A stretch of 10,430 bases of DNA from an uncultured Burkholderiales bacterium (GCA_903926695.1 CAIYKK010000598.1:1-10430), one strand, 5' to 3'. Shown: positions 1 through 6,644, counted from the first letter of the stretch. Numbers and translations are program-made. Notes: generated by a model from the letters alone, not told the origin.

Positions 1-133
1 ACTGAGGAAGCATTTGCTGGTGCGTCTGAACGACCCATTACTGACGTAGCGGGCTGGTTACCGCTTTCCCTGTTTCAACCTGGCTCGCTGTCTTTCGACT
101 TCAAGCCCCGGCCTTTAGGTCGGGGTGGTTGAC
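1..133 (+). mobile_element. Probable right end of an IS200/IS605-type (tnpB-associated) element, partial
   Basis: No convincing protein was recognised here, although one plus-strand frame is open from base 1 to 132. What is visible is a strong imperfect palindrome: CCCCGGCC at 106-113 pairs with GGTCGGGG at 118-125 around a TTTA loop, with one G-T wobble. It is flanked by TCAA (101-104) and TTGA (129-132), which are also complementary. This subterminal hairpin followed by GGTTGAC resembles the right ends of IS200/IS605 and IS1341-like elements, which also form the 3' part of the TnpB ωRNA. A second small stem is AGCGG 48-52 with CCGCT 61-65, and TCAACC at 75-80 is complementary to GGTTGA at 127-132, as a pseudoknot would be. 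There is no T-run, so an ordinary terminator is less likely. The transposase and the left end lie outside the window or are absent. The boundary at about 133 is inferred. Confidence 0.45.
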
Positions 134-182
134 GCGTATTGAAAAAAGAAAAAAGCCAGCGTAGCAGAAGCGAGCGCCCATG

Positions 183-221
183 AAAAACGGCTCTTACCCC
201 CGCAAGAGGATAAGAGCCGTT
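183..221 (-). terminator. Intrinsic terminator downstream of rplY
   Basis: An 11-bp perfect stem (AACGGCTCTTA at 186-196 with TAAGAGCCGTT at 211-221) closes a 14-nt loop. Read on the minus strand it runs directly into five U residues (complement of 183-187). It starts 18 nt beyond the rplY stop codon, so it most likely ends the rplY transcript. A second T-rich tract on the same strand (complement of 142-154) lies further downstream without a clear stem of its own. Confidence 0.85.
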
Positions 222-239
222 CGGGCCGCAGGCGGCAAA

Positions 240-911
240 TTACTTCTTGGCAGCGGGTTTGGCGGCGGCAGCAGCTGGCTTGGCGGCTGGCTTGGCGCCT
301 GCCTTGCCCTTGCCCTTGGCTTCAACCACAGGGGCAGCGACAACTTCTTCGATGACGATAGGCGTGATCGACACCAGAACCGGGTTGACCTGGCCCTTGA
401 CGACGAACTTCACATCCTTTGGCAGGGTGATGTCCTTGACGTGCAGCGGAGCACCCTTCTTCAGACCGCTCAGATCGACGGCGATGAATTCAGGAATGTC
501 AGCTGGGAAGCAGGACAGGGTCAGCTCGGTCACCACATGGTTGACCAGGCAGTTCTCGGCCTTGACGGCTGGGGACTCTGCTTCGCCGCTGTAATGCAGC
601 GGAACCTTGACGGTCATGCGGGTGCGGGCTTCGACGCGCTGGAAGTCGATATGCTGGATTTGCTGCTTGTACGGGTGCATTTGCAGGTCACGCAGCAGAA
701 CCTTGTGTTCTGCACCGCCCAGTTCCATCGTCAGGATGGAGCCGTGGAAAGCTTCTTTCTTGATGGCGTGCCACAGGGCGTTGTGATCGATTTCGATCAG
801 GATGGGGGTGGCTTCGCCACCATAGACGATACCGGGTGTGCGGCCGGTGATGCGGAGACGGCGGCTCGCACCCGTGCCCTGCAGTGCGCGCTCAAAAGCG
901 ACAAATTTCAT
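240..911 (-). CDS. rplY: 50S ribosomal protein L25 / general stress protein Ctc (long form)
   Basis: This is the 223-residue long form of L25, which binds 5S rRNA in the large ribosomal subunit. The N-terminal L25 domain covers about residues 1-92 and includes the family-typical RRLR...GRTPGIVYGG segment (17-32) and LLRDLQMHP (72-80). The C-terminal TL5/Ctc-type beta domain covers about 95-185. A low-complexity Lys/Ala/Pro tail (about 190-223) follows and is probably disordered. The frame is open 48 nt further upstream, but the ATG at 911 is preferred: GGAGAAG lies just before it, and the protein then starts MKFVAFERA as in relatives. It follows prs on the same strand with 116 nt between them, a gap that contains a terminator-like hairpin. 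Expression may therefore be partly uncoupled from prs. The usual downstream partner pth (peptidyl-tRNA hydrolase) is not seen. Identity is secure; tail function is unknown. Confidence 0.95.
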   Translation of the reverse strand: MKFVAFERALQGTGASRRLRITGRTPGIVYGGEATPILIEIDHNALWHAIKKEAFHGSILTMELGGAEHKVLLRDLQMHPYKQQIQHIDFQRVEARTRMTVKVPLHYSGEAESPAVKAENCLVNHVVTELTLSCFPADIPEFIAVDLSGLKKGAPLHVKDITLPKDVKFVVKGQVNPVLVSITPIVIEEVVAAPVVEAKGKGKAGAKPAAKPAAAAAKPAAKK

Positions 912-957
912 AATCTTCTCCAAAACGGGCAAACCGCGACCAGTACGCCCTGATATC

Positions 958-1010
958 AAAAAGGCTGCTCCAGCTTGAAAAGACTTCGTGGCGTCTTACG
1001 CTGGGCAGCC
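958..1010 (-). terminator. Terminator or attenuator between prs and rplY
   Basis: A long hairpin has the outer arms GGCTGC (963-968) and GCAGCC (1005-1010), a continuing stem CAGC (971-974) with GCTG (1000-1003), and an inner stem AAGAC (980-984) with GTCTT (993-997). On the minus strand it is followed at once by five U residues (complement of 958-962). It begins 18 nt after the prs stop codon. It is a plausible intrinsic terminator. Only 46 nt remain between it and the rplY start, so rplY probably relies on read-through or on a promoter overlapping this region. No convincing promoter was seen there. Confidence 0.65.
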
Positions 1011-1027
1011 GACTTTTTTGCTTCAGC

Positions 1028-2014
1028 TCAGAACAAATTTTGTTCCTGGTCCGAAAACAAACTCATGACCGACTCTCCCTTGGCGATGCGCTGCATGGTT
1101 TCAGCGATCAGCGGGGCCACGGAGAGCTGGCGGATCTTTTTGCAGGCCCTGGCGTTCTGGCTCAGTGGAATGGTGTTCGTCACCACCACTTCATCAAGCG
1201 CGCCGCCGTTGGTCAGGCGCTCAATGGCGGGGCCGGAAAAAATCGGGTGCGTGCAGTAGGCATAGACCTTCTTGGCACCGCGCTCTTTGAGCACCTCAGC
1301 GGCCTTGACCAGCGTGCCGGCGGTGTCGATCATGTCGTCCATGATGACGCAGTTGCGTCCGTCAATGTCGCCGATCACATGCATGACTTCGGAGACATTG
1401 GCGCGGGGGCGGCGCTTGTCGATGATGGCCATGTCGCAGCCGAGCTGCTTGGCCAGCGCGCGGGCGCGCACCACGCCGCCGACATCGGGCGAAACCACCA
1501 TCAGGTCGGCGTAGTTTTTCTGGCGCAAGTCGCCCAGCAGCACGGGGGAGGCGTAGATGTTGTCCACGGGGATGTCAAAAAAGCCCTGAATCTGGTCGGC
1601 ATGCAAATCCATTGTCAGCACGCTGGTGACGCCGACGGCTTGCAGCATGTTGGCCACGACTTTGGCCGTGATGGGCACGCGGGCTGAACGCGGGCGGCGG
1701 TCCTGGCGTGCGTAGCCAAAATATGGAATCACGGCGGTGATGCGCTCGGCCGACGAGCGTTTGAGCGCGTCAACCATGATGAGCAATTCCATCAGGTTGT
1801 CGTTGGTGGGAACGCAGGTGGACTGCACCACAAACACGTCGCGGCTGCGCACGTTCTGCTGGATTTCGACGGTGACTTCGCCGTCGGAAAAGCAGCCCAC
1901 ATGGGCTGCGCCCAGTGTTGTGCCAAGGTGTTGGGTAATTTCAAGGGCCATGCTCGGATTGGCATTGCCGGTGAAAACCAGGAAGTCGGGTTGGTCGGGT
2001 TGGTGCGTTTGCAT
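1028..2014 (-). CDS. prs: Ribose-phosphate pyrophosphokinase (PRPP synthetase, class I)
   Basis: The enzyme makes phosphoribosyl pyrophosphate from ribose 5-phosphate and ATP in the cytoplasm, feeding purine, pyrimidine, NAD, His and Trp synthesis. The 328-residue product has the normal length and both phosphoribosyltransferase-fold halves. Visible signatures are the YFGYARQDR segment (98-106) near the ATP site, [11 protein letters not shown] (136-146), the flexible-loop KRRP (200-203) holding the catalytic Lys and Arg, and the PRPP-binding loop [12 protein letters not shown] (223-234). The ATG at 2014 is chosen because the protein then has a family-like N-terminus. The next Met (residue 22) would remove the first beta strand. 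Upstream of the ATG there is only a weak GGGC rather than a clear Shine-Dalgarno sequence. The gene follows tRNA-Gln across a highly structured 194-nt gap, and rplY is downstream. Identity is secure. Confidence 0.97.
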   Translation of the reverse strand: MQTHQPDQPDFLVFTGNANPSMALEITQHLGTTLGAAHVGCFSDGEVTVEIQQNVRSRDVFVVQSTCVPTNDNLMELLIMVDALKRSSAERITAVIPYFGYARQDRRPRSARVPITAKVVANMLQAVGVTSVLTMDLHADQIQGFFDIPVDNIYASPVLLGDLRQKNYADLMVVSPDVGGVVRARALAKQLGCDMAIIDKRRPRANVSEVMHVIGDIDGRNCVIMDDMIDTAGTLVKAAEVLKERGAKKVYAYCTHPIFSGPAIERLTNGGALDEVVVTNTIPLSQNARACKKIRQLSVAPLIAETMQRIAKGESVMSLFSDQEQNLF

Positions 2015-2208
2015 GTGAGAGCCCAGCTGCTATCGGATTTGAAAAGTGGCTGAAATTTTTAGGAAAGCAAAAAAACGCATGGGGAAGCCTGTTGCATAAA
2101 CAGTCCCCAAACAAGCAGACCCGCCACAGCGGGTCTGAAAGTCCCGCAGATATGCATCATGCGGGTGGGTAGCCAACAGAGAGCTGCACCGGGCAGCTTC
2201 TCAAAATT
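2015..2208 (-). promoter_or_regulatory. Structured leader of prs / trailer of tRNA-Gln with four stem-loops
   Basis: This gap holds no gene but is rich in inverted repeats. In the minus-strand order of transcription they are as follows. H1 pairs 2199-2202 and 2193-2197 with 2179-2182 and 2183-2187. H2 pairs CCCGCA (2143-2148) with TGCGGG (2160-2165). H3 is a perfect 9-bp stem (2116-2124 with 2129-2137) on a 4-nt loop. H4 (2081-2108) is followed by seven U residues. H2 and H3 share CCCGC/GCGGG arms, so alternative pairings are possible. The 5' arm of H1 can also pair with GCAGCT...TCTC at 2030-2017, just upstream of the prs start. It may be a tRNA trailer, a prs attenuator leader or a small RNA. 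No known riboswitch class is recognised, and no clear promoter for prs was found. Confidence 0.5.
2069..2108 (-). terminator. Terminator-like hairpin upstream of prs
   Basis: GGGGA (2081-2085) pairs with TCCCC (2104-2108) and CTGTT (2089-2093) with AACAG (2099-2103), around a 5-nt loop with a 3-nt bulge. On the minus strand, five bases and then seven U residues (complement of 2069-2075) follow. The five-base gap before the U-tract makes this weaker than a canonical intrinsic terminator. It could end the tRNA-Gln transcript, or act as an attenuator 54 nt upstream of the prs start codon. Confidence 0.45.
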
Positions 2209-2285
2209 TGGCAGGGGTGGAAGGATTCGAACCTGCGAATGCCGGAATCAAAATCCGGTGCCTTAACCAGCTTGGCGACACCCCT
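2209..2285 (-). tRNA. tRNA-Gln (anticodon UUG)
   Basis: The minus strand folds into a complete 77-nt cloverleaf. The acceptor stem is AGGGGTG with CACCCCT, followed by discriminator G and an encoded CCA end (complement of 2209-2211). The D-arm region contains AAGCTGGTTAAGGC. The anticodon stem is CCGGA with TCCGG and the loop TTTTGAT gives anticodon UUG, reading CAA (and CAG by wobble) for glutamine. The T-arm contains GGTTCGAATCC. It lies 74 nt downstream of ispE and upstream of prs on the same strand, so it may be processed from a longer transcript. Confidence 0.97.
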
Positions 2286-2359
2286 ACACAGGATAATTGT
2301 TGTTGCCAACAATCAACCTATTAATCGTCGCTTGGAGGCATATTCTAAACCATGATTGA

Positions 2360-3265
2360 TTACCAATCAGCCAGAGGATGCGCCTCCAAATTTTTGCATT
2401 TGCGAATTTTCCAGCTGCTTCGAGCTTCTGAAAAATCAGCTTCAGGACAAACCTGTGCAAATACAGAGCTTCCAGAACCGGTCATGCGCCCATGAAGTTT
2501 TTGCGTTTTCAGCCAATCGAGTGATTCGCTGATTTCGGGGCAAAGTGCTTGGGCGACCGGCTGCAAGTCGTTATGGCCAAATTTAAAAACCTGACCTTCT
2601 GCATGTGCAGCAAAGTCTAGCATTGTAGCAGTATCTGTATCGCGTTTTAAGGAAGATGCGCCAAAAATACTTTGGGTTGACAGCCCCGCTTCGGGTTTGA
2701 CGACCAGAAAGCTCGCTGGCGGCAGGCGCAGGGGCGTGATTTTTTCGCCAATGCCTTCGACCCAAGCGTGCGAGCCGCAGAGAAAAAACGGCACGTCCGC
2801 GCCCAGCGTCAGGGCCAGGGCGCGCAGTTTTTCCGGCGGCAAGTACACGCCCCATAGGCGCTGCAGCGCCAGCAGGCAGCTGGCCGCATCGGACGAGCCG
2901 CCGCCCATGCCGGCCTGCGACGGGATGCGTTTTTCCAGCGTGATATGAACGCCCAGCGGGGTGCCGCAGGCCGCTTGCAGGGCGCGGGCGGCACGCACCG
3001 TCAGGTCGTCGGCGGGCAGGGCTGGCGCTGTGTTATCGGTTGCAGCGGGCAGGTCGGCACGGCTGATCTGCCCATCGGTGCGCAGTTCAAAATGCAGCGT
3101 GTCGCACCAGTCGATCAGCATAAAAACGGACTGCAGCAGATGGTAGCCGTCGGGCCTGCGCCCGGTGATGTGCAAAAAAAGGTTGAGTTTGGCAGGGGCC
3201 GGTACGTCGTACAGGGCTTTGAGCGGTCGGCTGGAATGGGCTGGGCGGGTCACGGCTGTAGGCAT
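2360..3265 (-). CDS. ispE: 4-diphosphocytidyl-2-C-methyl-D-erythritol kinase
   Basis: IspE phosphorylates the 2-hydroxyl of CDP-methylerythritol with ATP, a step of the MEP isoprenoid pathway in the cytoplasm. The 301-residue protein is a GHMP-family kinase. It shows the substrate-side motif PAPAKLNLFLHITGRRPDGY (22-41) with catalytic Lys27, the ATP glycine loop PSQAGMGGGSSDAA (115-128), the GADVPF motif (155-160) with catalytic Asp157, and the C-terminal MTGSGSSVFA (261-270). The ATG at 3265 is the only ATG before the conserved region. It gives about 15 extra residues before ALYDVPAPAKLN and has no obvious Shine-Dalgarno sequence, so translation may depend on the lolB transcript. The 3' third of the gene is clearly poorer in G+C than the 5' part. 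It sits between lolB and tRNA-Gln. Identity is secure. Confidence 0.96.
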   Translation of the reverse strand: MPTAVTRPAHSSRPLKALYDVPAPAKLNLFLHITGRRPDGYHLLQSVFMLIDWCDTLHFELRTDGQISRADLPAATDNTAPALPADDLTVRAARALQAACGTPLGVHITLEKRIPSQAGMGGGSSDAASCLLALQRLWGVYLPPEKLRALALTLGADVPFFLCGSHAWVEGIGEKITPLRLPPASFLVVKPEAGLSTQSIFGASSLKRDTDTATMLDFAAHAEGQVFKFGHNDLQPVAQALCPEISESLDWLKTQKLHGRMTGSGSSVFAQVCPEADFSEARSSWKIRKCKNLEAHPLADW

Positions 3266-3299
3266 TTGAAAAACGGTGAAATCGGTCAGTGCCGCGTCA

Positions 3300-3325
3300 G
3301 GCGCCCGATTTTTTCGGAGAGCGCC
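3300..3325 (-). other. Hairpin in the lolB-ispE gap
   Basis: GGCGC (3300-3304) pairs with GCGCC (3321-3325), and CCGA (3305-3308) with TCGG (3314-3317), around a five-base loop with a 3-nt bulge. No U-tract follows on the minus strand, so it is not a standard terminator. It could be an mRNA processing or stability element in the 89-nt space before ispE. Nothing else is recognised in that gap. Confidence 0.3.
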
Positions 3326-3354
3326 GATTGTGTGCGGGTGGCGCAGTTGTGGTG

Positions 3355-3864
3355 TTACTGGTCCAGCACGACGCGAAGATCGGCCTGCGGCTCGGGCTGG
3401 ACTCTTTTGGCCAGAATACGGCCTTCGCTGCGCCGCGACAGGTCGGCTGTCCAGCCGCTGACGCTGGCATTGTCGCCCTGCAGCCAGGCAAACAGCGCGC
3501 TCAGCGGCACGGCGGCGCCGGTGGCATGGGCCATCAAGGCATCGACCGATTCAAAGCGCTGGGTTTGGCTACCGCCGGAGTCCAGCACCGCCTCGGAGGG
3601 CGACCAGCGCAGCACGCCCAGCACATTGCCCAGCGGGCTGATCAAGGTCAGTTCGCCGCGCTCGGGCTGGCCTTTTAGCTCAAAACCAGCTGAAAAGGAC
3701 TGGGCTGGCTCGCTTTGCACTTGCAGGCTGAGGCGCCCGCTCCAGAAGTCGGGGGCACCGCTCACGCGGGTGGCTGCAGGCGGGCGGGCGCAGCCTGCTA
3801 GCAAAGAAGCAGCCAGCAGACAGCCAGCAATCAGGGCGGGGCGCAGCGGGGCGACAAACAACAA
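3355..3864 (-). CDS. lolB: Outer-membrane lipoprotein receptor LolB
   Basis: LolB is the outer-membrane-anchored receptor that takes lipoproteins from the periplasmic carrier LolA and inserts them into the outer membrane. The 169-residue product begins with a lipoprotein signal peptide: Arg8, a hydrophobic core, and lipobox LLAG before Cys25. The residue after the Cys is Ala, not an Asp inner-membrane retention signal. An earlier LIAGC (11-15) is too close to the N-terminus for cleavage. The mature part shows LolB-like segments: FWSGRLSLQV (40-49), FSAGFEL...GELTLISPLGNVLGVLRW (57-87) and LFAWLQG (124-130). The start is a TTG preceded by GGGAG with five bases between. An adjacent second TTG (3861) is also possible, and no ATG is available. 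It lies 14 nt after the TPR gene and upstream of ispE. Short, divergent families like this are harder to assign, but the neighbourhood fits. Confidence 0.85.
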   Translation of the reverse strand: MLFVAPLRPALIAGCLLAASLLAGCARPPAATRVSGAPDFWSGRLSLQVQSEPAQSFSAGFELKGQPERGELTLISPLGNVLGVLRWSPSEAVLDSGGSQTQRFESVDALMAHATGAAVPLSALFAWLQGDNASVSGWTADLSRRSEGRILAKRVQPEPQADLRVVLDQ

Positions 3865-3869
3865 GGCGA

Positions 3870-3874
3870 CTCCC
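3870..3874 (-). promoter_or_regulatory. Ribosome binding site deciding the TTG start of lolB
   Basis: GGGAG on the minus strand lies five bases before TTG at 3864, within the 14-nt gap after the TPR gene stop codon. As there is no in-frame ATG before the signal peptide, this site supports the TTG start, or the adjacent in-frame TTG at 3861. Confidence 0.6.
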
Positions 3875-3878
3875 GGCT

Positions 3879-5645
3879 TCAGAGCGTGACCCGCAGGCGT
3901 TTGAGCGTTTCAAGCAGGGCTTCGTTGCTGGGGTTGAGCTGGCGGCCTTCTTTCCAGATGGCGGCGGCGCGCTCGCGCTGGCCCATGCTCCAAAGGACTT
4001 CGCCGTAGTGGGCGGCGATTTCCGTGTCGGGCCTGGCCCGGTAGGCCGTTTCCAGAATCTGCAGCGCCTCGGCGGCGTGGCCCATGCGGAATTCCACCCA
4101 GCCCAGGCTGTCCTGAATGAAGGGGTCGGCGGGCGCGTAGCTGAGCGCTTTGCGGATCAGCTCGCGCGCTTCGGGCAGGCGGCTGTTGCGATCTGCGAGG
4201 GCGTAGCCCAGGGCGTTGTAGGCGTGATGGTAGTCGGGCTTGAGCGCGATGACCTGGCGCAGCAGGCGCTCCATTTCATCTAATCGATTCAGCTTTTCGG
4301 CGAGCATGGACTGCTCGTACAGCAGGTCGGCGTCTTCGGGCGTGGCTGCCAGCGCTTGGGCCAGCAGCGTGTAGGCGGGCTGGTACTGCTTGAACTCGCG
4401 CAGCAGGCCGATTTCGGCGTTGAGCTTGAGCCGGGCGTCCTCGGGCGTGCGCTCGGGCAGCTGGCGGATCAGCTGGCGGCCCTGTTCGAGCTTGCCCTGG
4501 CTGGCCAGAATGGAAGCGCGCCTGGCCTGCGCGGGAATCAGCACCGAGGCGTTTTCAATCTTCTTGAGCCAGTTTTCGGCCCCCGCATAGTCTTTGCGCT
4601 TTTCGGCCAGCTCGGACAGGGCCAGGTAAGCCTGGTCCAGGCCGCGATGGGGTTCGTCTGGCGTGGCTTGCTGGCGAGCCAGCGAAATGAAACGCTCCAG
4701 CGATGTCTGGGCGTCGGCCAACTGGTTGTCCTGCAGCTGCAGGGTGCCCAGAATCAGCCAGCTGTCGGCCAGCGCGGGCTTGTCGTGCGTCAGCGTCTTG
4801 AGCTGGACGCTGGCTTCGGCATAGCGCTGTGCATCCAGCAGGGCGCGGGCATAGGCCATGCGCAACTCGGGCAGGGCGGCGGGTTCTTTGAGGTAGTTCT
4901 GGACCAGTTTTTCGGCGTCGGGTTGCTTGGCGTCCATCAGTTCGAGCGCCATGATGGCCGGGCCTTCGGCGTGCGCGTCGGCGCTCTGGCCGCGCTGGGC
5001 GGCCTGGAGCGCGCCCGCCAGATCGCCTGCAGCCGAGCGCATGCGCGCCACGCTGGTCCAGGTGGCGCTGGCGGTGGCGGGCGGCTTGAGGTAATCGGCC
5101 AGAGCGCCTTCAACCACCGCTGCGGCCAGTTTTTTGTCGCTGGCGCGAGCGTAGGCCTGCGGCACGGCGTTGATGACGGCCAAGCGCTCGCTTGACGGCG
5201 CCATGCGGATTTCGGTTTTGAGCGGATCGGCTGTTTCGGCCACGCGGTTGAGCGCGATCAGAATCTGCAACAGGTAGCGGTTGGCCTCGCGCGAGGTCGG
5301 CATGGCCTGCTTCCAGGCGCGGGTGGCCTGCAGTGCGTCATCGCCGGCGCGCGCCTGCAGGGCGATGTCGGTGGCGCGCTGGTAGAGCTGGGCGTCGCCG
5401 GTTTTGCGGGCGGCGTTGAGCATCAGGGCAAAGCCCGTGGCCGGTTCGCCCTCCTGGACGGTCAGCTCGCCCAGTAGCAGCTCGTAAAACAGGCGGCTAT
5501 CAAGCTGCGACACCGGCGCCGCTTTTTGCGCCGCCTGCGCCTGGGCCAGTCCCGAGGGCTTGGCGGATAGGGGGGAAGTCTGCGCTCCCGCTGGCGCAGC
5601 GACCAGCCATAGGCCAGCCAATACAAGGCCAAGATGTTTCTTCAT
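3879..5645 (-). CDS. Secreted tetratricopeptide-repeat protein of unknown function
   Basis: The protein has 588 residues. Residues 1-21 (MKKHLGLVLAGLWLVAAPAGA, cut probably before Gln22) form a typical Sec signal peptide without a lipobox, so the mature protein should be periplasmic. The rest is almost all helical Ala/Leu-rich repeats. Regular TPR units are clearest in the C-terminal ~120 residues, for example DYHHAYNALGYALADRNSRL, DPFIQDSLGWVEFRMGHAAE and IAAHYGEVLWSMGQRERAAA, each ending in a Pro-containing turn. The frame is open 372 nt further upstream to 6017, but that extension overlaps mutM antisense and would bury the signal peptide, so the ATG at 5645 is chosen. No strong Shine-Dalgarno sequence is seen. 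lolB follows after 14 nt and ispE after that. A role in envelope assembly as a protein-protein scaffold is inferred from export and from linkage to lolB. No specific function is recognised. Confidence 0.85.
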   Translation of the reverse strand: MKKHLGLVLAGLWLVAAPAGAQTSPLSAKPSGLAQAQAAQKAAPVSQLDSRLFYELLLGELTVQEGEPATGFALMLNAARKTGDAQLYQRATDIALQARAGDDALQATRAWKQAMPTSREANRYLLQILIALNRVAETADPLKTEIRMAPSSERLAVINAVPQAYARASDKKLAAAVVEGALADYLKPPATASATWTSVARMRSAAGDLAGALQAAQRGQSADAHAEGPAIMALELMDAKQPDAEKLVQNYLKEPAALPELRMAYARALLDAQRYAEASVQLKTLTHDKPALADSWLILGTLQLQDNQLADAQTSLERFISLARQQATPDEPHRGLDQAYLALSELAEKRKDYAGAENWLKKIENASVLIPAQARRASILASQGKLEQGRQLIRQLPERTPEDARLKLNAEIGLLREFKQYQPAYTLLAQALAATPEDADLLYEQSMLAEKLNRLDEMERLLRQVIALKPDYHHAYNALGYALADRNSRLPEARELIRKALSYAPADPFIQDSLGWVEFRMGHAAEALQILETAYRARPDTEIAAHYGEVLWSMGQRERAAAIWKEGRQLNPSNEALLETLKRLRVTL

Positions 5646-5754
5646 TCGGCCATGATAATAGATGCGTCCAGGCCCAGCCCCGGCTTTGTGTGAGGCTTTG
5701 TCTTTGCGGGCCTTGTCTGGCGCGCTGCCCCTTTGTCCGACCTGGAAATTCCCC

Positions 5755-6570
5755 ATGCCTGAATTGCCCGAAGTTGAAGTCACCCGCCTGAGCTTTGCCG
5801 GGCGCATTGCCGGTGCGCACATTGAATCCCTCCGTCTGGGCAAGCCGCTGCGCTGGCCGCTGGGCTGCGAGCCGCAGGCGCTGGCGGGGCGGCAGGTGCT
5901 GGCGGTGCGGCGCCGGGGCAAATACCTGCTGCTCGACTTGAGCGAAGGGCTGCTATTGATGCACTTGGGCATGTCGGGCAGCGTGATTTTTGGCGCGAAC
6001 CTGGCGCCAGAGGGCAAGCATGATCATTTTGACTTGGTAACCAGCCAAGGCACCTTGCGCCTGCATGACCCGAGGCGCTTCGGCGCCGCCGTTTACGCCG
6101 CGTCCGAGAGCGATCCGGTGGCGCAAAAGCTGCTGGGCCGTCTGGGCGTGGAGCCGCTGGGCGGCGCTTTTGATGCCACGCTGTTTCACCAGGCGCTCAA
6201 GGCGCGCAAGACGGCCATCAAACAAGTCTTGCTCGCCGGGCAGGTGGTGGTGGGCGTGGGAAATATTTACGCCAGCGAAGTGCTGTTTCTGGCGGGCATC
6301 CGGCCCACGACCAAAGCCTGCAGCATCAGCCGGCCGCGTGCGGCCCTGCTGCACCGCGCCATCGGGCAGGTGCTGGCGCAGGCCGTGGCCCAAGGCGGCA
6401 GCACGCTGAGGGATTTTTCCAACGCCCAGGGCGAGGCGGGCCATTTTCAGCTCGCGGCGATGGTGTACGGGCGGGCCGGCTTGCCCTGCAAAATATGCGC
6501 CGCACCTGTCAAAATCATCCGCCAAGGCCAGCGTTCAACTTTTTATTGCGCCGCCTGTCAGAAACCCTGA
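5755..6570 (+). CDS. mutM: Formamidopyrimidine-DNA glycosylase / AP lyase (Fpg)
   Basis: MutM removes 8-oxoguanine and ring-opened purines from DNA and cuts the strand by beta,delta-elimination. The 271-residue protein has the standard length. It begins MPELPEVE, where Pro2 (N-terminal after Met removal) is the Schiff-base nucleophile and Glu3 the acid. Other family features are Lys56 in [16 protein letters not shown] (70-76) with the base-intercalating Met73, DPRRFG (105-110), and [10 protein letters not shown] (166-175) for the helix-two-turn-helix. The C-terminal zinc finger has Cys245, Cys248, Cys265 and Cys268 with Arg260. The ATG at 5755 is certain because Pro2 must be exposed, although longer open frame exists upstream. 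A short GGA is the only Shine-Dalgarno-like sequence. It is divergent from the TPR gene across about 109 bp, in which no convincing promoter was found. The GTPase gene and mutY follow on the same strand. Confidence 0.97.
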   Translation: MPELPEVEVTRLSFAGRIAGAHIESLRLGKPLRWPLGCEPQALAGRQVLAVRRRGKYLLLDLSEGLLLMHLGMSGSVIFGANLAPEGKHDHFDLVTSQGTLRLHDPRRFGAAVYAASESDPVAQKLLGRLGVEPLGGAFDATLFHQALKARKTAIKQVLLAGQVVVGVGNIYASEVLFLAGIRPTTKACSISRPRAALLHRAIGQVLAQAVAQGGSTLRDFSNAQGEAGHFQLAAMVYGRAGLPCKICAAPVKIIRQGQRSTFYCAACQKP

Positions 6571-6589
6571 CCACTTGGCCGCCCGCGCA

Positions 6590-6618
6590 TTGGTGATTGC
6601 GGTGCCCGGTGCTATATT
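6590..6618 (+). promoter_or_regulatory. Possible sigma70-type promoter for the GTPase-mutY pair
   Basis: TTGGTG (6590-6595) and TATATT (6613-6618) are separated by 17 bases, which is the preferred spacing. The -10 box matches consensus at five of six positions and the -35 box at three. Transcription would begin around 6625, about 20 nt before the ATG at 6645, in the 74-nt gap after mutM. It is found by eye only. Confidence 0.35.
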
Positions 6619-6644
6619 GGCTGACACTATTTTTACAGCAGAGC

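Noticed and set aside
1..132. Open plus-strand frame as the C-terminus of a TnpB protein
   Set aside because: The 43-residue translation has no TnpB signature and runs through the terminal hairpin, so structural RNA or terminal DNA is a better explanation.
180..953. 257-codon plus-strand open frame opposite rplY
   Set aside because: It begins inside the rplY terminator hairpin and mirrors rplY. Its translation has no recognisable domain.
5655..5660. TATTAT as a -10 box for the TPR gene (minus strand)
   Set aside because: No -35-like sequence is found at 16-18 bp, and transcription would start only a few bases before the ATG.
5646..6017. N-terminal extension of the TPR reading frame
   Set aside because: It runs antisense through mutM, and a clean Sec signal peptide begins at 5645, so the extension is not likely to be translated.
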